Source of the DNA: Gammaproteobacteria bacterium
GTDB lineage: Bacteria > Pseudomonadota > Gammaproteobacteria > Pseudomonadales > Porticoccaceae
Direction of reading: 5' to 3'
Length of the DNA: 64,000 nt
Assembly: GCA_018069465.1 (NCBI GenBank)
Contig: JAGPUW010000011.1
Span: 52,713-116,712, forward strand
Under the pieces are notes generated by a model, which saw nothing but the letters and a program-made list of their open reading frames with translations, had not been told where the DNA came from and searched no databases. The translations under genes were made by a program, and so were the position numbers. Positions 21,891 through 30,762 of the stretch are shown piece by piece. The first letter of the stretch is position 1, and each line of letters starts with the position of its first letter.

Positions 21891-22991
21891 ATGAAAACAC
21901 TATCTAAATCAGCCTCACACTTAAAAGTTGCAGCCATTGGCTGTGGCATTGCCATGACTCTGGCCAGCACGCAGGCTGTTTCAGCTTCGCGAGATTATAT
22001 CAGCATCGTTGGCTCATCAACGGTCTATCCTTTCGCTACCGTTGTGGCTGAGCGCTTTGGCAAAACCACGCCAAACCCTACACCCAAGATTGAATCAACA
22101 GGTTCCGGCGGCGGCATGAAGCTGTTTTGTTCCGGTGTTGGTACCGGCCATCCCGATATTACCAATGCCTCGCGCCGCATGAAGAAGTCTGAATTTGAAA
22201 AATGTCAGAAAGCCGGCGTTACCGATATCGTTGAAGTACTGATTGGCTTTGACGGCATCGTCCTCGCCAACTCGGTTAAAACTAAGCAAATTAGCTTAAC
22301 GCGCAAAGATATTTTCCTGGCACTGGCCAAAAATGTTCCCGCACCGAAAAGCATGCAGGATGAATTCACGACAGCGCAAACTCTGGTCGCCAACCCCTAC
22401 AAGACCTGGAAAGAAGTCAATCCAACCCTGCCCAATGTCAAAATTGAAGTGCTGGGCCCACCCCCAACGTCGGGTACCCGCGACGCTTTTGCCGAGTTGG
22501 CTCTGGAAGGTGGTTGCAAGAAGATCACGTGGATCAAGGCCATGAAAAAGCAGGACAAAAGAGCCTATAAAGCGCTTTGCCACACCATTCGTGAAGATGG
22601 CCACTACATTGAAGCCGGTGAAAACGACAACCTTATCGTACAAAAGCTCGACGCCAACCCCAACGCCCTCGGCGTATTTGGCTTTAGCTTCCTCGACCAG
22701 AACGCCGATAAAGTTCAGGGTTCGCTGATCGAAGGCAACGCGCCAACGTTCGATACTATCGCCGATAAGTCTTACCCAATCTCTCGCCCTTTGTACTTCT
22801 ACGTGAAGAAAGCTCACGTTGGCGTGGTACCGGGTATCGAAGGTTATCTGGCTGAATTCACCAGTGAAAAAGCCTGGGGTGGTGAAGGCTACCTGACTGA
22901 AAAAGGCATGATTCCACTGAGTGCTGACGTACGACGCGCTAGTGGCGCTGACATTAAAGCCCTCAAATCAATGTCTGGTGAAGGCTTGTAA
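21891..22991 (+). CDS. pstS: Phosphate ABC transporter periplasmic binding protein PstS
   Basis: PstS captures phosphate in the periplasm for the PstCAB transporter. ATG at 21891 is preceded by AGGAGA and yields a 366-residue precursor with a signal peptide ending near ASTQAVSA. The mature protein begins SRDYISIVGSSTVYPFA, with the phosphate-binding loops STVYP, STGSGGG and TSGTRDAF. It resembles the Pseudomonas type, being longer than the E. coli form's core. Pho boxes lie upstream and a strong terminator separates it from pstC. Confidence 0.95.
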   Translation: MKTLSKSASHLKVAAIGCGIAMTLASTQAVSASRDYISIVGSSTVYPFATVVAERFGKTTPNPTPKIESTGSGGGMKLFCSGVGTGHPDITNASRRMKKSEFEKCQKAGVTDIVEVLIGFDGIVLANSVKTKQISLTRKDIFLALAKNVPAPKSMQDEFTTAQTLVANPYKTWKEVNPTLPNVKIEVLGPPPTSGTRDAFAELALEGGCKKITWIKAMKKQDKRAYKALCHTIREDGHYIEAGENDNLIVQKLDANPNALGVFGFSFLDQNADKVQGSLIEGNAPTFDTIADKSYPISRPLYFYVKKAHVGVVPGIEGYLAEFTSEKAWGGEGYLTEKGMIPLSADVRRASGADIKALKSMSGEGL

Positions 22992-23036
22992 TTATTGTAG
23001 TAATAGACGAACAACCCCTTTGGTATTATTCTGCCA

Positions 23037-23065
23037 CGGCCTGATTTAATCAGGCCGTTTTTTTC
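23037..23065 (+). terminator. Rho-independent terminator between pstS and pstC
   Basis: ACGGCCTGATT and AATCAGGCCGT form a perfect 11-base-pair stem around a one-base centre, followed by a run of T. It probably limits read-through so that PstS is made in excess of the membrane components. Confidence 0.9.
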
Positions 23066-23112
23066 TGATGTAAACCAAGGTACACATTTTGTAAGGGATC
23101 TGGCTTTTTAAT

Positions 23113-24501
23113 ATGCAAACATCAAACCTGATCATAGCCCTGCTGGTAATGTCTGCGCTGGCCTATTTCTTTGGCTACCAGCGTTCCCGGGGTTTTGCCC
23201 GCCAGTTAGGTGGCGTAAGCAACTTACATTCTCTGCCAACATACTATGGCATGCGTGTCGCACTGTGGTGTGGCCTACCCTCCGTTTTATTGCTCTTCGT
23301 CTGCCTGGCATTTGAAGAGACCATCATTAGTAAAATGCTGTTGTCGGGAATACCCGACGAGATTCGCCCGACCTCTATTGCTGAATACAATCTGTTGATG
23401 AACAAGATTGAAAACCTGGCCAGCGGTGCATTGTCATCCGAAGGTGTGAAACCGGCACTACTTGATGCCGCCGCCGCACTGGGTTATCTGCGCGATATGA
23501 GCCAGCGTTTATTGACGGGGCTGGCGATGTTAGTGGCTGGGGGCGGTGGTTTTTGGGGCTGGTGGAGAATGTCGGCCCAGCTGCGTGCGCGACAGCAGGT
23601 CGAGAAAATATTTAAAGGCTTTTTACTGCTCTGTGCCAGCCTGGCAATTTTTACCACCCTGGGTATTCTGCTTTCGGTGATCTTTGAATCGGTGCGCTTT
23701 TTTCAGCAAGTGCCCATATCCGAGTTTTTATTTGGCCTGGAGTGGAGTCCGCAAACCGCGATTCGCCCCGACCAGGTGGGTGGCTCGGGCAGCTTTGGTG
23801 CGGTACCGCTATTTCTGGGCACAATGTTGATTTCATTTATCGCCATGACCGTGGCGGTGCCAGCCGGTTTAATGTCGGCTATTTATCTGGCGGAGTATGC
23901 CGGGTCAAAAGTGCGCAGCTTTGTTAAACCCGCGCTGGAAATTCTTGCCGGTGTGCCGACGGTCGTTTATGGTTATTTTGCGGCCTTGACCGTTGCTCCG
24001 TTAATTAGAGATACCGGCACCAGTATGGGTTTGTCGGTAACCTCTGAAAGCGCCCTTGCTGCGGGTCTGGTGATGGGCATTATGATTATTCCCTTTATCT
24101 CATCGCTGGCCGATGACGTGATTAATGCCGTACCGCAAACCATGCGCGACGGTTCGCTGGCGCTTGGTGCCACCCATTCCGAGACCATCAAGCAGGTCAT
24201 TATTCCCGCCGCGCTACCGGGTATCGTCGGTGGCGTCTTGTTGGCGGTATCGCGAGCCATTGGTGAAACTATGATTGTGGTCATGGCGGCGGGCCTGGCG
24301 GCCAATCTCACCGTCAACCCCTTAGACACCGTGACGACAGTGACGGTGCAAATCGTGACTTTGTTGGTGGGTGATCAGGAGTTTGACAGCGCTAAAACCT
24401 TATCGGCTTTTGCCCTGGGTTTGATGCTATTTCTGGTGACCCTGGGCCTAAACTATATCGCCCTGCGAGTAGTGAAAAAATATCGAGAGCAGTATGAGTA
24501 A
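23113..24501 (+). CDS. pstC: Phosphate ABC transporter permease PstC
   Basis: One of the two inner-membrane permease subunits of the high-affinity phosphate importer. The 462-residue product is longer than E. coli PstC (about 320), with an extra N-terminal region containing two further hydrophobic segments and a soluble stretch (about residues 60-160). The C-terminal half is the binding-protein-dependent permease domain with AIYLAEYAGSKVRS, EILAGVPTVVYGYFA and the EAA-like loop MRDGSLALGATHSETIKQV. Its end overlaps pstA by 8 bases. Confidence 0.93.
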   Translation: MQTSNLIIALLVMSALAYFFGYQRSRGFARQLGGVSNLHSLPTYYGMRVALWCGLPSVLLLFVCLAFEETIISKMLLSGIPDEIRPTSIAEYNLLMNKIENLASGALSSEGVKPALLDAAAALGYLRDMSQRLLTGLAMLVAGGGGFWGWWRMSAQLRARQQVEKIFKGFLLLCASLAIFTTLGILLSVIFESVRFFQQVPISEFLFGLEWSPQTAIRPDQVGGSGSFGAVPLFLGTMLISFIAMTVAVPAGLMSAIYLAEYAGSKVRSFVKPALEILAGVPTVVYGYFAALTVAPLIRDTGTSMGLSVTSESALAAGLVMGIMIIPFISSLADDVINAVPQTMRDGSLALGATHSETIKQVIIPAALPGIVGGVLLAVSRAIGETMIVVMAAGLAANLTVNPLDTVTTVTVQIVTLLVGDQEFDSAKTLSAFALGLMLFLVTLGLNYIALRVVKKYREQYE

Positions 24502-25786
24502 ATCATCGAAGCCAAATGCCACAACCGAGCGAATCAGGCAAACACTGGCCAAGCGCTATCGCGCTGAAAAACGCTTTCGCCTCTATGGCGTAGTTGCGAT
24601 TCTTTTCGGCCTACTGTGTGTTGCCACCCTCTTTGTCGACATTATTGGCAAAGGTCACGGGGCATTTCGCCAGACCTATATTCAGCTCAGTGTCGATTAC
24701 GACGCCGATATTCTCGGCATCAGTGATATTAACGATGCACAACAATTGGCGCTGGCAGATTTTTCAGGGCTGGTGAAAAAGAGTTTACGCACACGCTTTA
24801 GCGATGTTTCCGGGCGCAAAGACAAACGCCAGCTCTACCGGCTGGTCAGCAACAGTGCTGAGTATGATCTCACCGATCGCTTAAAAACCGCACCTGCTTT
24901 ACTGGGCCAGTCCGAAAAGCGCTGGGTACTGGCTGACGACGATATCGATACCTATTTTAAAAGTTTAAATAGTTCAGACGGCGCCTTTGTTGGTCGCACC
25001 TCTGAGAAACAACAGCAGTGGGTACAGTCTCTGATTGATGCTGGGCAGATAGAGCTACGCTTCAATAGCCAGTTTTTCTCCAATGGCGATTCGCGGGAGC
25101 CAGAGCAGGCCGGTATAGGCGGCGCCATTGTCGGCTCATTGTTTACCCTGTTTATTACCCTCGCCTTGTCCTTTCCGATTGGCGTTGCCGCAGCCGTTTA
25201 TCTTGAAGAGTTTGCCCCAAAAAATCGCTGGACAGATTTTATCGAGGTTAATATTAATAATTTAGCGGCCGTGCCCTCCATTATTTTTGGCCTGCTGGGT
25301 CTGGCGATATTTATTAATTTCTTCCACGTGCCCCGCTCCGTGCCAGTGATTGGTGGCCTGGTACTAGCGGTAATGACGTTGCCGACCATTATTATTTCCA
25401 GTCGCGCCGCGATTAAAGCGGTGCCACCGTCGATCCGCGAAGCCGGTATCGGCATTGGTGCCTCGCCAGTGCAGGTGGTGCTTCACCATGTGTTACCGCT
25501 AGCGTTACCAGGTATGTTGACCGGTACTATTATTGGCATGGCACAGGCGCTGGGTGAAACGGCGCCACTACTGATGATTGGCATGGTGGCTTTTATTGTC
25601 GATGTGCCCGGTGGCTTCACCGACCCAGCCACTGTATTGCCCGTGCAAATATTCCTCTGGGCCGATAGTCCAGAAAGAGCCTTTGTCGAAAAAACATCGG
25701 CAGCTATTATGGTCTTGTTAGCCTTTTTAATTACCATGAATACTTTCGCGGTCATTTTGCGTAAGCGTTTGGAAAGACGTTGGTAG
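24494..25786 (+). CDS. pstA: Phosphate ABC transporter permease PstA
   Basis: The second permease subunit of the phosphate importer. The 430-residue product is extended at the N-terminus: one membrane segment (about 33-53), then roughly 160 residues predicted to be periplasmic, before the permease domain. The core shows AAVYLEEFAPKNRWTDFIE, NNLAAVPSIIFGLLGLA and the EAA loop VPPSIREAGIGIGASPVQVV. The start overlaps pstC, so translation is coupled. Confidence 0.93.
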   Translation: MSKSSKPNATTERIRQTLAKRYRAEKRFRLYGVVAILFGLLCVATLFVDIIGKGHGAFRQTYIQLSVDYDADILGISDINDAQQLALADFSGLVKKSLRTRFSDVSGRKDKRQLYRLVSNSAEYDLTDRLKTAPALLGQSEKRWVLADDDIDTYFKSLNSSDGAFVGRTSEKQQQWVQSLIDAGQIELRFNSQFFSNGDSREPEQAGIGGAIVGSLFTLFITLALSFPIGVAAAVYLEEFAPKNRWTDFIEVNINNLAAVPSIIFGLLGLAIFINFFHVPRSVPVIGGLVLAVMTLPTIIISSRAAIKAVPPSIREAGIGIGASPVQVVLHHVLPLALPGMLTGTIIGMAQALGETAPLLMIGMVAFIVDVPGGFTDPATVLPVQIFLWADSPERAFVEKTSAAIMVLLAFLITMNTFAVILRKRLERRW

Positions 25787-25849
25787 TAAAGCGCAAAGCG
25801 TTATTCGTTCAATCGCGTTAAATGTCGACTGAAATATGAGAGTTAAAAG

Positions 25850-26716
25850 ATGAGTGCCCTAACCATGAATTTAACAGCCACCGCTTCGGAAGAAAATAGT
25901 TTTGATTCGGCCCCAGAGCAAACCGTCGTTGAGGACACTGTCGGCTTCCCTTTAGTCGATGATCCAAAAATACGCGCGCGTAATGCCAGTGTTTTTTATG
26001 GCGACAAGCAGGCTATTTTCAATATTGATCTCGATATTGGCAAGCATGAAGTGATTGCCATGATCGGCCCTTCAGGCTGTGGTAAATCGACATTTTTACG
26101 CACCATTAACCGCATGAATGACACGGTCGACGGCTGTCGCGTGAGTGGCGAATTTTTGCTCGAAGAAGATAATATCTACGGTTCGAAAATGGACGTGGTG
26201 GAGTTGCGCGCTCGCGTGGGTATGGTGTTTCAAAAACCTAACCCCTTCCCGAAAAGTATTTTTGACAATGTCGCCTACGGGCCCAAAATTCATGGCCTTG
26301 CAGGTAGCCGGGTCGAGTTGGATGAAATTGTAGAAAATAGCCTGAAACGTGCTGGCCTGTGGGCCGAGGTAAAAGACCGCCTGCAACAACCGGGCACCGG
26401 CTTGTCGGGTGGACAGCAGCAACGCCTGTGCATTGCCCGTGCCATTTCTATTAGCCCAGAAGTGATTTTAATGGATGAGCCCTGCTCTGCTCTCGATCCT
26501 ATCGCCACTGCGCGCATTGAAGAGTTGATCGCCGAGTTGGCAGAAAACTACACGATTGTTATTGTTACCCATTCGATGCAGCAGGCTGCACGCGTCTCCC
26601 ACCGTACCGCTTATTTCCACTTGGGTAAACTGGTGGAAGTGAATGAAACCGAGAAAGTGTTTACGACACCGGAGCACAAACTCACCGAAGCCTATATTAC
26701 CGGGCGCTTTGGTTAA
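25850..26716 (+). CDS. pstB: Phosphate ABC transporter ATP-binding protein PstB
   Basis: The ATPase that powers PstCA. The 288-residue protein has Walker [10 protein letters not shown] (about 72-80), the ABC signature [14 protein letters not shown] (about 185-198), Walker [14 protein letters not shown] and the switch His in [12 protein letters not shown]. The first 40 residues before [10 protein letters not shown] are not conserved, and a second ATG at residue 6 could be the true start. 63 bases separate it from pstA. Confidence 0.97.
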   Translation: MSALTMNLTATASEENSFDSAPEQTVVEDTVGFPLVDDPKIRARNASVFYGDKQAIFNIDLDIGKHEVIAMIGPSGCGKSTFLRTINRMNDTVDGCRVSGEFLLEEDNIYGSKMDVVELRARVGMVFQKPNPFPKSIFDNVAYGPKIHGLAGSRVELDEIVENSLKRAGLWAEVKDRLQQPGTGLSGGQQQRLCIARAISISPEVILMDEPCSALDPIATARIEELIAELAENYTIVIVTHSMQQAARVSHRTAYFHLGKLVEVNETEKVFTTPEHKLTEAYITGRFG

Positions 26717-26785
26717 ACGGGAGCCTCTGTACCCGAACCCTGGTTAAGGGCCTCTAGTAAAGGCCCTCTAGTAAAAGAGAATGTC

Positions 26786-27505
26786 ATGGATAAATTAAAG
26801 CTCGACCAACATATATCCCAGAAGTTTAATGAAGACCTCGAAAACGTTAAAAGCCAGATGCTCGAAATGGGTGGCATGGTGGAAAAGCAATTAGCTGAGG
26901 CGATTAAAGCGCTGGAAAACGCCGACAGCTATATTGCTGAGCGGGTTATGCGGGTAGAAGAGCAAATCGATGAAATGGAAGTGACCATCGATGAAAATTG
27001 CGTCACCTTAATTGCCCGCCGTCAGCCCACGGCCACAGATCTACGCCTGGTGATGGTGGTGACACGCTGTATTCGCGACCTGGAACGCATCGGTGACGAG
27101 GCACAAAAAATTGCCAAAATGGCGATTAAACTGGCTGTGGACGGTGCCTCTCCCCGGGGCTATAGCGAAATCCGCCATATCTCCAACGATGTGCGCAGTA
27201 TGCTTAACGATGCCCTCAATGCTTTTATGCGTTTCGATACTGCTGCGGCGATTGCGACCATGAAAAGGGATAAGCAAATTGATGCGGATTATAAATCGGC
27301 ACTGCGTGAAATGATCACCTATATGATGGAAGATCCACGCAGTATTACCCGGGTTATGAATGTTCTTTGGGTATTGCGCGCGCTGGAGCGCATTGGCGAT
27401 CACTCTAAAAATATCTGTGAGCATGTAATTTACCTGGTCGAAGGTAAGGATGTTCGTCACGGACATATGGATGAAGTCGACCCCTATTTTAATTCTCCGA
27501 GCTGA
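26786..27505 (+). CDS. phoU: Phosphate signalling complex protein PhoU
   Basis: PhoU links the Pst transporter to the PhoR-PhoB two-component system and keeps PhoR silent when phosphate is plentiful. The 239-residue all-helical product has two PhoU repeats with the metal-binding signatures E-x3-D (VEEQIDEMEVTID, RCIRDLERIGDEAQKIA, and RALERIGDHSKNICEHVIY). It lies last in the pst cluster. Just upstream, CCTCTAGTAAA is repeated at 26751-26761 and 26765-26775. Confidence 0.97.
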   Translation: MDKLKLDQHISQKFNEDLENVKSQMLEMGGMVEKQLAEAIKALENADSYIAERVMRVEEQIDEMEVTIDENCVTLIARRQPTATDLRLVMVVTRCIRDLERIGDEAQKIAKMAIKLAVDGASPRGYSEIRHISNDVRSMLNDALNAFMRFDTAAAIATMKRDKQIDADYKSALREMITYMMEDPRSITRVMNVLWVLRALERIGDHSKNICEHVIYLVEGKDVRHGHMDEVDPYFNSPS

Positions 27506-27597
27506 ATTGACAGCGGTGATGGCTCATCCTCGGGCGGGGTGTCACTAAGGCTATTTGAAGAGAAAGCACCTATACTGAATCGAGAAATTGATGGCCA

Positions 27598-28176
27598 GTG
27601 GTGTCGATAGTGGTGAATAAAAAAAATAAGCGTGCAGGTTCATTTGCTCTCGCCCCCTTTGCCGAGCAGCTCAAAACCACTGTCAGCGGTCAAGCTCAGG
27701 CCTTGGCCGCAGCCGATCAACAAGCGGTACGCAAGTTTGCCAAGACAGTTGTGGGCAAGACAAAATCCAGAGCCACTAAGCAAACCCTGCTCAGTACGGC
27801 CAATATAGAAACAGCGACGCTGGCGGCACAGGTTCTGGCCAGTGAACTCAATGCGCCTCTCTATAAGGTCGACCTGCATCAGCTTAGCGATAAGTATATT
27901 GGTGAGACGGAGAAAAACCTCACGGCGTTTTTTAATGAGGCCGAAAGACAGGGGGCGGTATTATTTTTCGATGAGGCCGATGCTTTATTTGGCAAGCGCA
28001 GTGCGGTAAATGACAGCCATGATCGCTACGCGAATAGTGCAAGCTCCCATCTGCTACAGCGCATAGAATCCTATTCGGGTGTGGCTATTCTCAGGTCGAA
28101 TAATCAAAAGCCTCTCGACTCAGAGCTGACCCGTCGTCTTGGCAAGGTTCTTAACCTGGCCGCTTTACCCGAGTAA
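27598..28176 (+). CDS. AAA-family protein lacking Walker A (degenerate ATPase)
   Basis: The 192-residue product aligns by eye to the C-terminal half of CDC48/spastin-like AAA ATPases: YIGETEKNL, Walker B AVLFFDEADALFGKR, DSHDRYAN, LLQRIESY and a sensor/arginine-finger-like LTRRLGKVLNL. Where these relatives have a GPxGTGKT P-loop, this protein reads STANIETAT, with no Gly-Lys-Thr. ATP binding by the usual route is therefore unlikely. It also ends soon after the RR segment, so the lid domain is missing. Start is uncertain (GTG at 27598, 27601, 27610 or 27613). It may be a decayed gene or a pseudo-ATPase; the frame is intact. Confidence 0.75.
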   Translation: MVSIVVNKKNKRAGSFALAPFAEQLKTTVSGQAQALAAADQQAVRKFAKTVVGKTKSRATKQTLLSTANIETATLAAQVLASELNAPLYKVDLHQLSDKYIGETEKNLTAFFNEAERQGAVLFFDEADALFGKRSAVNDSHDRYANSASSHLLQRIESYSGVAILRSNNQKPLDSELTRRLGKVLNLAALPE

Positions 28177-28190
28177 ATTTATCGTGTCCT

Positions 28191-28880
28191 ATGAGTGACT
28201 TTAAGGGCTTTTCCCCGCAACTGCTTTCTTTTCTCGATGAATTGACGGTGAATAATAATCGCCTCTGGTTTGGCGAAAATAAGCAGCGTTACGAAGATGC
28301 TGTGCTGTCACCGGCGCTGAGTTTTGTCGAACACATGGCGTGCAAAATAGAGAAACTCTCGCCTTATTTTGAGGCCATCCCCAAACGCAGCGGTGGGTCG
28401 CTGATGCGGGTTTATCGCGATACCCGCTTTAGCAAAGACAAAACGCCCTATAAAACAAATCTCGGCATTCAGTTTCGCCACCGTCGTGGCAAAGATATTC
28501 ACGCCCCGGGTTACTACCTGCACATCCAGCGCAATGAGGTGTTTTTGGGCGTCGGTTGCTGGCGGCCGGATGCATCCTCGCTGGCGAAAATTCGCCAGCG
28601 CATTGTCGATAAGCCCGAGGCCTGGCGGGCCATTGTTGATAAGCCCTCCTTCAAGCGACAGCTGGCATGGGGTGGCGATTCATTAAAGCGGCCGCCGCGG
28701 GGCTACAGTGGTGATCATCCTTTAATTGACAGTTTGAAGCGCAAGGACTTTATTGTCATCAAGACCCTGGATGATGCCGCGCTTGAGAATGAGGATTTTA
28801 CCCGGCAGGTGGTGAAAGTTTTTCGTGCTGGTGAGCCCTTGATGCGCTTCTTGTGTGAGGCTTTGGAGATCGGCTTTTAA
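28191..28880 (+). CDS. DUF2461 domain-containing protein
   Basis: A 229-residue soluble protein of the DUF2461 (TIGR02453) family, recognised from FSPQLLSFLDEL, NRLWFGENKQRYEDAV, MRVYRDTRFSKDKTPYKTN and GYYLHIQRNEVFLGVG. No biochemical role is established for the family. It starts 15 bases after the AAA-like gene and may be co-transcribed with it. Confidence 0.88.
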   Translation: MSDFKGFSPQLLSFLDELTVNNNRLWFGENKQRYEDAVLSPALSFVEHMACKIEKLSPYFEAIPKRSGGSLMRVYRDTRFSKDKTPYKTNLGIQFRHRRGKDIHAPGYYLHIQRNEVFLGVGCWRPDASSLAKIRQRIVDKPEAWRAIVDKPSFKRQLAWGGDSLKRPPRGYSGDHPLIDSLKRKDFIVIKTLDDAALENEDFTRQVVKVFRAGEPLMRFLCEALEIGF

Positions 28881-29061
28881 GCCACTTAAAGAATGTCAAT
28901 CAATTGACCCAAAATGGTAAATATGGTCTTATTGCGGCCGGATTGTATGGACAATGGCGCGTTCAGTTATTGTCGGTGAACAGCCCTGTTTGCTACCTGG
29001 CAGCTCGTTTAATGAGTTGCCTGTAATAGACGTAAATTCTCTACCAGCTTGAGGAAAGAGC

Positions 29062-30243
29062 ATGTCTGAATACTCACTCGATTTTAGAGACAAAGCCGCG
29101 ATCACCGGTATTGGTGAAACCGACTATACCCGGGGGGCACTGCGTCCCTCGGCGGAAATGATACTGGAGTCAACCCGCATCGCGATTGCCGATGCCGGTC
29201 TGAAGAACAGCGATATTGATGGCATCATTTTGCCACCGGTGATGATTACTGCGGAAGAAATAGCCGCCAACCTGGGTATCGAAGACCTGCGCTACAGCGC
29301 CTCCATTAACATGGGCGGCGCCAGCCCGGTCACCGCCTTGCAAACGGCCGCCATGGCCATTGCCGCGGGTGTTGCCAATAACATCGTGGTCACCGTCGGC
29401 TGGAACGGTTCATCCGCTCTGCGACCCAAACCCAACGCCAAGTTTCCAGAGCAGATTTCAATTCCGGCGCTGGAGCGCACTCTGCAGAATTACTACTTCC
29501 CCTACGGTAGTGCCTCGCCGGTGCAAATGTACGCCTGGATCGCCATGCGCCATATGCAAACCTTCGGCGTTAGCCATGAGGCCATGGGTGCGGTGGCACT
29601 CGCCTGCCGTCGTCATGCACAGTTTAATGACAAGGCGACGACCCGAGGCCAGGAACTGGACATGGAGGGCTACCTGAATTCACGCTGGATTTCCGAACCC
29701 TTCCGCCTGTTTGACTGCTGTCTTGAAACCGACGGCGCCTGTACCGTTGTTGTCAGCCGCGCCGATCAGGCCAAAGATTTGCGCCACAAGCCGGCCTACA
29801 TTATGGCGGCGGCCGAGGGCCACCCCTACCCCGCAGACGACATTGCCAACCGCCCCGACATGTTCCACATCGGCTTGTCCAACTCAGCACCTAAGGCCTT
29901 TGCCATGGCGGGTTTGAAGCCGACGGATATGGACTTCCTGCAAATTTACGACTGCTTTACCTACGTCGTGCTCTTGCAGTTAGAAGCTCTGGGTTTCTGC
30001 GAACAGGGGGCCGTCGGTGAATTCGTTAAAGATGGCACCTTGGAAATTGATGGTAAATACCCCATGAATACCCACGGTGGTTTGCACTCCCAGGCCCACG
30101 TTTGGGGCTTGAACCACGTGGTCGAGGCAACTCGCCAACTGCGCGGTGACGGCGGTGAAGTGCAAGTGAAAGATGCGGAGCTCGGTCTGGTGACAGGCTG
30201 GGGTGATTTTGGTGATGGCAGCCTGGTGATATTGAGGAACTAA
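29062..30243 (+). CDS. Thiolase-like (SCP2/lipid-transfer type) protein
   Basis: A 393-residue thiolase-fold protein opening AAITGIGETDYTRGALRPS, with C-terminal NTHGGLHSQAHVWGLNHVVEA. At the position of the thiolase nucleophile (usually a Cys-Ala-Ser-type turn) it reads NMGGASPVTAL, so the catalytic Cys is absent. Proteins of this kind that pair with a DUF35 zinc-ribbon/OB-fold partner include the retro-aldolases of steroid side-chain degradation (Ltp2 with ChsH2). A DUF35 gene follows after 4 bases. A lyase/aldolase role on a CoA thioester is inferred; the substrate is unknown. GAGGAAAG provides a good ribosome-binding site. Confidence 0.82.
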   Translation: MSEYSLDFRDKAAITGIGETDYTRGALRPSAEMILESTRIAIADAGLKNSDIDGIILPPVMITAEEIAANLGIEDLRYSASINMGGASPVTALQTAAMAIAAGVANNIVVTVGWNGSSALRPKPNAKFPEQISIPALERTLQNYYFPYGSASPVQMYAWIAMRHMQTFGVSHEAMGAVALACRRHAQFNDKATTRGQELDMEGYLNSRWISEPFRLFDCCLETDGACTVVVSRADQAKDLRHKPAYIMAAAEGHPYPADDIANRPDMFHIGLSNSAPKAFAMAGLKPTDMDFLQIYDCFTYVVLLQLEALGFCEQGAVGEFVKDGTLEIDGKYPMNTHGGLHSQAHVWGLNHVVEATRQLRGDGGEVQVKDAELGLVTGWGDFGDGSLVILRN

Positions 30244-30247
30244 GACG

Positions 30248-30676
30248 ATGACAGATACACAGTTTATTCCAAACCCGGCACCACGGCCGACCAACTATCT
30301 CGATGAACAGTTTTGGGAGCATTGCGCTAACAAAATTCTCAGCTTCCAGTGCTGTGTTGACTGCGAAACCTGGCGGCATATCCCCCGTTTCATGTGTGCA
30401 AAGTGTGGCTCACCGAACTGGGGTTGGCGTGAATCTCATGGGCGCGGCACTATTTATACGTGGACGGTCTGCCATATGCCCATGTCGGCCCACTTTGAAA
30501 AAGACTTCCCCTACGCGGTACTGGTAGTGGATATGGAAGAGGGCGTGCGTATTACGGCTGGTTTACGTGGTCTCGACTACCGTGAGCTGAAAATCGGCCT
30601 GCCGGTTGAGGTGGTGTTTGAGCCCCTTGAAGGCGGCGGTTTTCTACCTTTCTTTCGCCCCAGTGAAGAGGTTTAA
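30248..30676 (+). CDS. Zn-ribbon/OB-fold protein (DUF35 family)
   Basis: A 142-residue protein with a rubredoxin-like zinc ribbon (C-V-D-C then C-A-K-C, about residues 37-60) followed by an OB-fold with GTIYTWTVCHMP and the terminal VEVVFEPLEGGGFLPFFRP. Members of the family (OB_aCoA_assoc) bind acyl-CoA and act with thiolase-like enzymes. It follows the thiolase-like gene at 4 bases, so the two most likely form one complex. Confidence 0.88.
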   Translation: MTDTQFIPNPAPRPTNYLDEQFWEHCANKILSFQCCVDCETWRHIPRFMCAKCGSPNWGWRESHGRGTIYTWTVCHMPMSAHFEKDFPYAVLVVDMEEGVRITAGLRGLDYRELKIGLPVEVVFEPLEGGGFLPFFRPSEEV

Positions 30677-30707
30677 CTCTCCCTAAGGCAGACAGACCCC
30701 AGAACGT

Positions 30708-30744
30708 AAAAAGGCCGAGCTTCTTCTAGAAGTTCGGCCTTTTT
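30708..30744. terminator. Bidirectional terminator
   Basis: AAAAAGGCCGA and TCGGCCTTTTT frame a CTTCTTCTAGAAG loop region, giving a stem with A and T tracts on both sides. It lies between convergent genes ending at 30676 and 30763. Confidence 0.88.
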
Positions 30745-30762
30745 GTTGGTGGCTTGTGTGGC

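Noticed and set aside
22520..22540. GATCACGTGGATC palindrome in pstS, considered as a further parS site.
   Set aside because: It shares only the CACGTG core; the TGTT/AACA arms required for parS are absent.
30105..30125. CCACGTGG in the thiolase-like gene, considered as parS.
   Set aside because: Arms do not match TGTT...AACA; occurs by coding chance.
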